From Mesobacillus sp. AQ2 (GTDB lineage: Bacteria > Bacillota > Bacilli > Bacillales > Cytobacillaceae): a DNA stretch of 64,000 bases. A program made the translations under genes and the position numbers. Each line of letters begins with the position of its first letter. Within the stretch, counting starts at the first letter, position 1. The stretch is from assembly GCF_030122805.1 (NCBI RefSeq), contig NZ_CP126080.1:4531501-4595500 (forward strand), given 5' to 3'. This document shows, one piece after another, positions 59,737 through 64,000 of the stretch. A model generated the notes under the pieces. It was not told the DNA's origin and did not search any database. It saw only the letters and a program-made list of their open reading frames with translations.

Positions 59737-61607
59737 TATAAATACCCCCCTGTTAACGCATAGATGACAATCAGGACTGCAAGGCCGACGAAGGCGATTG
59801 TGCCGTAAGTCTGTACCTGACCGTTCTGGATTTTCGCACCGGCTTTACCAAGGCCCTGGACAGTTGCCGTTGTCAGCTTCACGAGTCCCTCAACAAGGAA
59901 GAGCTCGATGAAACGCAGGAACAAGCTGACTGCCTTTGCGCCAAACACGATGCTTTGATTGTATATTTCATCGATATAGTACTTATTTTTCACAATGCCA
60001 TAGGCAATTGGCGCCCTGCTGGACAGCCAGTCGCGTGAAATCGACTTCTTGCTGTACATCATCCATGCAAGCAGGATGCCAAGCAAGGAGACAACCGTCG
60101 CGACAATCATAATCCAGCCAGGTCCTTCGATATGGCCATGTCCGAGTACTTCGTTGCCTTCGACAAGCCAGTCACCAAGGAATGTGCCGAACCAAGGTGT
60201 ATTCACATAACCAGCAATGACTGCCAGGATTGCAAGGACAACCATCGGCATCGTCATGACGGATGGCGATTCATGGACATTCTTCATGTCGCTGCGTGCT
60301 TCACCAGAGAAGACCATGAAGAACAGGCGGAACATGTAGAACGCTGTGAAAAATGCCGCAATCACTGCCAGCCAGAACAGAATATAATTGCCATGTGCCC
60401 ATGCAGCGATCAAAATTTCATCTTTACTGAAAAATCCCGAGAATAATGGGACACCGCTGATGGCCAGCGTTCCGATCAGGAACAAAGGTCCTGTGAAGGT
60501 CAGCTTTTTCCATAGCCCGCCCATTTTTTCAATATCCTGAGTATGTACAGCATGGATGACGCTTCCTGCTGCAAGGAATAACAATGCTTTGAAGAAAGCG
60601 TGGGTCATCAAGTGGAATACTCCGGCCACATAACCGGCAGATCCCAATGCGAGCATCATGTAGCCAAGCTGGCTGACAGTCGAGAAGGCAAGCACTCGTT
60701 TAATGTCAGTCTGGACAAGGCCGATCGTTGCCGCAAAAATTGCTGTGAACGCTCCAATGATCGCTACCGTCAGCATTGCTGTTTCACTAGCGTTGAACAG
60801 CGGGAACAGTGAAGCGACCAAATACACACCAGCCGCAACCATCGTTGCTGCGTGGATTAACGCAGAAACTGGCGTAGGACCTTCCATCGCGTCTGGAAGC
60901 CATGTGTGCAGCGGGAACTGACCTGATTTACCAACTGCCCCGATGAAAATCAGGATCGCAGTCAAGGTAATCATCGTTCCGGAAATCGCGCCTTCTTCTA
61001 CTGCCGCAAAAATTTCATCATATTCGAAGCTTCCAGTTTGCCAGAATAAAAGAATCATTCCGATCAAAAGTCCGACATCCCCGATACGGGTCATGATGAA
61101 GGCTTTCTTTGCAGCCGCTTTGGCGCTTTCCTTGTAAAAGTAAAATCCAATCAACAGGAATGAACCAACACCGACCAATTCCCAGAAAATATAAGTTTGT
61201 AAAAGGTTCGGCGAGATGACGAGACCAAGCATTGCAAAAGTAAAGAGTCCAAGATAAGCATAGAAAACCGGGAATCGCTCATCACCATGCATATATCCTT
61301 TTGAGTAGGTATGTACAAGGAAGCTGACAAGAGATACGATTACCAGCATCAGTGCGTTTAATTGATTTACTTCAAAACCCGCAGTAAGTTCCAGATTCCC
61401 AATAGTGAGCCAAACGGCTTCAGCTTTATGTGTCGGGCTCTCCAGGCGCTCAAGGAGCACAAGGATGGAGTAGACAAGTGAGGCTAGCGTCGCAAGGATT
61501 CCGACGAATGCGCTCGCTTCTTTAAGCTTTTTTCCGAACAGCAGAAGGAATAGAAAGGATACAAGCGGGAACAGCGGAATGAGCCAAGCATTCTCCATTA
61601 ATATCAC
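59736..61607 (-). CDS. nuoL: NADH-quinone oxidoreductase subunit L
   Basis: The largest membrane subunit, 623 residues, with about 16 helices. It has FWELVGVGSFLLIGFYF, then GKSGQFPLHTWLPDAMEGPTP, SQLGYMMLALG and GGLWKKL, all typical of NuoL. Its C-terminal lateral helix (about 530-570) clamps the other pump subunits. It overlaps nuoM by one base. Confidence 0.97.
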   Translation of the reverse strand: MILMENAWLIPLFPLVSFLFLLLFGKKLKEASAFVGILATLASLVYSILVLLERLESPTHKAEAVWLTIGNLELTAGFEVNQLNALMLVIVSLVSFLVHTYSKGYMHGDERFPVFYAYLGLFTFAMLGLVISPNLLQTYIFWELVGVGSFLLIGFYFYKESAKAAAKKAFIMTRIGDVGLLIGMILLFWQTGSFEYDEIFAAVEEGAISGTMITLTAILIFIGAVGKSGQFPLHTWLPDAMEGPTPVSALIHAATMVAAGVYLVASLFPLFNASETAMLTVAIIGAFTAIFAATIGLVQTDIKRVLAFSTVSQLGYMMLALGSAGYVAGVFHLMTHAFFKALLFLAAGSVIHAVHTQDIEKMGGLWKKLTFTGPLFLIGTLAISGVPLFSGFFSKDEILIAAWAHGNYILFWLAVIAAFFTAFYMFRLFFMVFSGEARSDMKNVHESPSVMTMPMVVLAILAVIAGYVNTPWFGTFLGDWLVEGNEVLGHGHIEGPGWIMIVATVVSLLGILLAWMMYSKKSISRDWLSSRAPIAYGIVKNKYYIDEIYNQSIVFGAKAVSLFLRFIELFLVEGLVKLTTATVQGLGKAGAKIQNGQVQTYGTIAFVGLAVLIVIYALTGGYL

Positions 61608-61740
61608 AATCCCCTTTTTTGAACGCGCGCGTGTTCTTTCATGTGTACGCCCGTCAGATTGAGGCCCGCATCAAGCGGGGCAGTCCAGCTACTAAATATC
61701 TTCTTTTTCAAACGGCCGATGCCGCTTATGAAAAGTTTCA

Positions 61741-62055
61741 TTAATTTTTCAACTCATTCATTTCATCGATATTGACACTTCTGCGGTTGCGGTAAAGTGA
61801 AATAAGGATCGCCAGTCCAACCGCTACTTCAGCAGCTGCCACCGCGATGGAAAACAGCGCGAACACCTGGCCGGTGATCGATGGAACTGCTCCGTATTTA
61901 CTGAAGGTTACGAGATTGATATTGACCGCATTCAGCATCAGTTCGATTGAAATCAACACAATGACTGTGTTCTTTTTTGTCAGGGCACCGTACAGTCCGA
62001 TGCAGAAAATAATAAGTGCAAGTGCCAGATAGGCTGAAACCGGAACAGAACTCAT
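61741..62055 (-). CDS. nuoK: NADH-quinone oxidoreductase subunit K
   Basis: A 104-residue subunit with three membrane helices. The second contains [21 protein letters not shown], with the conserved Glu, and the third [18 protein letters not shown], with the second Glu. It overlaps nuoJ by four bases (ATGA). 61608-61740, after it, holds no gene. Confidence 0.97.
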   Translation of the reverse strand: MSSVPVSAYLALALIIFCIGLYGALTKKNTVIVLISIELMLNAVNINLVTFSKYGAVPSITGQVFALFSIAVAAAEVAVGLAILISLYRNRRSVNIDEMNELKN

Positions 62056-62576
62056 TCCTGATCACCCTCCTTATCGTCATCCTTGCGCGCGAGTACAATT
62101 GCGCCGACAAGCGCAGCGAGCAGGATCACGGATGTCAGTTCAAACGGGATGATGTAATGCGAGTACAGAGCGACCCCGATTTGTTCTGTATTGTTTTCGT
62201 GCAGAGTATTCGGCAATGCTTCGAAATCCAGATCGTAGATACCGAAATAGACTGCTGCGCCAAATCCGAGGACACCGAGCAGCAGCACAAGCTTGCGCAA
62301 TCTTCCGCCCTTTGGCTCTTCTTCGTCGCCATGGTGGCGGGTGAGCATGATCCCGAACAGCATCATGATTGTGATGGCGCCCGAGTAGATCATGACTTGG
62401 ATGACCGCCAGGAATTCAGCGGACAAGAGCACATAAATACCTGCAATACTGACGAATGTAAAGACGAGCGCTACGACCATGTGGATGACCTTGGTGAGAT
62501 TCAATAAAAGCACGCCGCCGATTACCGCCACTAAAGCAAGTGACATAAACGCAAAGAATTCGCCTGTTAACGTCAT
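62052..62576 (-). CDS. nuoJ: NADH-quinone oxidoreductase subunit J
   Basis: A 174-residue membrane subunit with five helices. The third carries [34 protein letters not shown], the pi-bulge helix of NuoJ (positions about 50-85). It overlaps nuoI and nuoK by four bases each, so the three are coupled. Confidence 0.96.
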   Translation of the reverse strand: MTLTGEFFAFMSLALVAVIGGVLLLNLTKVIHMVVALVFTFVSIAGIYVLLSAEFLAVIQVMIYSGAITIMMLFGIMLTRHHGDEEEPKGGRLRKLVLLLGVLGFGAAVYFGIYDLDFEALPNTLHENNTEQIGVALYSHYIIPFELTSVILLAALVGAIVLARKDDDKEGDQE

Positions 62577-63022
62577 GCTTTATTCACCTTCCGTATATTC
62601 TCATCATTTTCGTCAAGCCATTCCAGGTTCTTGAATAAGTCATCCCGGCTGTATTCAGCAAGTTCAAAGTTATTCGTCATGATGATCGCTTCAGTCGGGC
62701 ACACTTCTGTGCACAGGTCACAGAGGATGCAAAGTTCGAAGTTGATATCATACGTATCAATGATTTTGCCTTTTTTCGTTGGATCAGGATGCTTTTTACC
62801 AGTCAAGTTAATGCATTCGGTCGGGCAAATATTGGCACATTGGTTGCAGACGATGCATTTTTCAGGATAAAACTTCTGGATTCCGCGGAACCTGTCAGGA
62901 AGCGGAATCGGTTCGTTCGGATAATCGTAAGTCACCTTTTCGCGAGTCAATTGTTTAAGGGTATAAGCTAATCCTTTAGTCCATCCTAGCACGTAATTCA
63001 CCCCTTTAATGCAGGAAGCCAT
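62573..63022 (-). CDS. nuoI: NADH-quinone oxidoreductase subunit I (two 4Fe-4S clusters)
   Basis: A 149-residue peripheral-arm ferredoxin-like subunit. Two cluster-binding motifs are present: CIVCNQCANICPTEC (residues about 56-70) and CILCDLCTEVCPTE (about 97-110). It passes electrons towards the quinone site at the junction with NuoH. It lies 18 bases after nuoH and overlaps nuoJ by four bases. Confidence 0.97.
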   Translation of the reverse strand: MASCIKGVNYVLGWTKGLAYTLKQLTREKVTYDYPNEPIPLPDRFRGIQKFYPEKCIVCNQCANICPTECINLTGKKHPDPTKKGKIIDTYDINFELCILCDLCTEVCPTEAIIMTNNFELAEYSRDDLFKNLEWLDENDENIRKVNKA

Positions 63023-63040
63023 GCTGCTTCCATTCCTATT

Positions 63041-64000
63041 TTAGAAAAAATTAGTGAAAAATTCTTTGATCAATGCCGACAGGAAGATGTTTGCCAGCGC
63101 AACCGGCAAAAGCACTTTCCAGGCGAACTCCATCAATTGGTCTGCACGGATACGCGGGAACGTAGCACGGAACCAAATGAGGATATAAACCACTAAGCTG
63201 AACTTGAGCGCGAACCATACAGCTCCAGGGATGAAGCCGAGGAATGGGAGCGGCAGCCAGCCTCCAAGGAATAATACAGTGATCAAAGCAGACATTGCGA
63301 ACATATACACATATTCAGCCAGCATGAACATCGCCCAGCGGAATCCGGAATACTCTGTGTGGAAACCGGCAACAAGTTCGTTCTCCGCTTCGGCAAGGTC
63401 GAATGGCACCCTGTTCAGTTCAGCGGTAGCGGCAATGAAGAACACGATGAACGCGATCGGCTGCCACAGGATGAACCAGCCGTTGTTCTGCTGTGTTTCA
63501 ACGATCTCATTCAGGTTAAGGCTGCCTGATAACAGGACAATCCCCAAAACACTCATGACCAGCGGGATTTCGTAGGAAATCATCTGGGCCGCGGCACGCA
63601 TACCGCCAAGCAATGAGTATTTATTGTTGGATGCCCAGCCTGCCATCAGCATCCCGACAATCGTCAGGCCTGAAATCGCTATATAATACAGGAATCCGAC
63701 ATTCAAGTCGGCAAATTGCAGTTTATCCGTCAGCGGGATCGTCGCCATGACCATGAAGGACGGCGCGAACGCGATGACCGGTGCGATGATGAACAGCGGC
63801 TTATCCGCTGCTTTTGGAATTAAGTCTTCTTTTACAAGAAGCTTTACAACGTCGGCAACGGATTGCAACAGCCCCCACTTACCGCCGACATGGGCTGGAC
63901 CATAACGGCCCTGCATGAAACCAAGCACTTTCCTCTCTGCCAGAATCGCCATTGTTACGAATCCAAGGATTACGAACAAAAGGACGACAGCCAGGACGAA
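63041..64000 (-). CDS. nuoH: NADH-quinone oxidoreductase subunit H, 5' end outside window
   Basis: The frame is open to the right edge, so the N-terminus is missing; about 320 residues are visible. Visible signatures are AERKVLGFMQGRYGPAHVGG, then DVVKLLVKEDLIP, and ELNRVPFDLAEAENELVAGFHTEYSG (here at about residue 200), with the acidic residues lining the quinone channel. It anchors the peripheral arm to the membrane arm. It is the first visible gene of the nuo operon, which must continue upstream. Confidence 0.96.
   Translation of the reverse strand, partial: FVLAVVLLFVILGFVTMAILAERKVLGFMQGRYGPAHVGGKWGLLQSVADVVKLLVKEDLIPKAADKPLFIIAPVIAFAPSFMVMATIPLTDKLQFADLNVGFLYYIAISGLTIVGMLMAGWASNNKYSLLGGMRAAAQMISYEIPLVMSVLGIVLLSGSLNLNEIVETQQNNGWFILWQPIAFIVFFIAATAELNRVPFDLAEAENELVAGFHTEYSGFRWAMFMLAEYVYMFAMSALITVLFLGGWLPLPFLGFIPGAVWFALKFSLVVYILIWFRATFPRIRADQLMEFAWKVLLPVALANIFLSALIKEFFTNFF

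Overview
The window looks like a spore-forming, flagellated Bacillaceae chromosome (Bacillus/Mesobacillus-like). The evidence is spoIIID, spoIIQ, spoIID, mbl, flhO/flhP, murA with ywmB and ywzB, pbpC, strong AGGAGG ribosome sites, TTG/GTG starts, and a nuo-type complex I operon. Nearly all genes are on the minus strand, so transcription runs from right to left. No rRNA, tRNA, CRISPR array or complete insertion sequence was seen.

Layout from right to left. 64.0-56.7 kb: nuoH (partial), I, J, K, L, M, N. 56.5-52.6 kb: ywzB, ywmB, murA, spoIID. 52.4-50.7 kb: two plus-strand genes (NERD protein, VanZ-like). 50.5-45.7 kb: spoIIQ, pbpC, a gamma-glutamyltransferase. 45.4-40.4 kb: a sodium/solute symporter cluster (DUF4212, SSS permease, cNMP/CBS/DUF294 protein, DnaQ-like exonuclease). 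40.3-37.9 kb: small membrane proteins, a LysM protein, spoIIID. 4.5-0.7 kb: mbl, flhO, flhP, an EpuA-like protein, fabZ, then part of an acidic lipoprotein.

The most unusual part is about 33 kb (roughly 4.7-37.8 kb) lying between spoIIID and mbl, which are neighbours in Bacillus subtilis. It holds a type VII secretion (T7SS) locus: essC, esaB/yukD, two WXG100 genes, a lipase with its helical end at the C-terminus, a small helical partner and a lipoprotein. A phospho-signalling set continues in the same direction: a DUF6382-like FHA protein, a PP2C phosphatase, a membrane Ser/Thr kinase with an extracellular TPR region, and a protein with eight spaced Thr-x-Leu motifs. A 1,635-residue Ig-like surface protein ends that series. 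Genes for EsaA, EssA and EssB are not visible here.

Downstream lies a polymorphic-toxin island. A 2,923-residue WapA/RHS protein is preceded by a cyclic-di-GMP-I riboswitch and a hairpin that can hide its ribosome site. After it come a putative immunity gene, a kptA/tpt1 RNA 2'-phosphotransferase gene, a broken second RHS core carrying an EndoU RNase tip with its own putative immunity gene, and a third RHS core scrap. This pattern fits tip replacement at the 3' end of an RHS gene.

Three unrelated intergenic spots (524-670, 28610-28714, 51270-51353) carry short tandem arrays. Their motifs differ completely, yet all keep an exact 21-bp period. I do not know a described element that explains them; they are the best candidate here for something undescribed.
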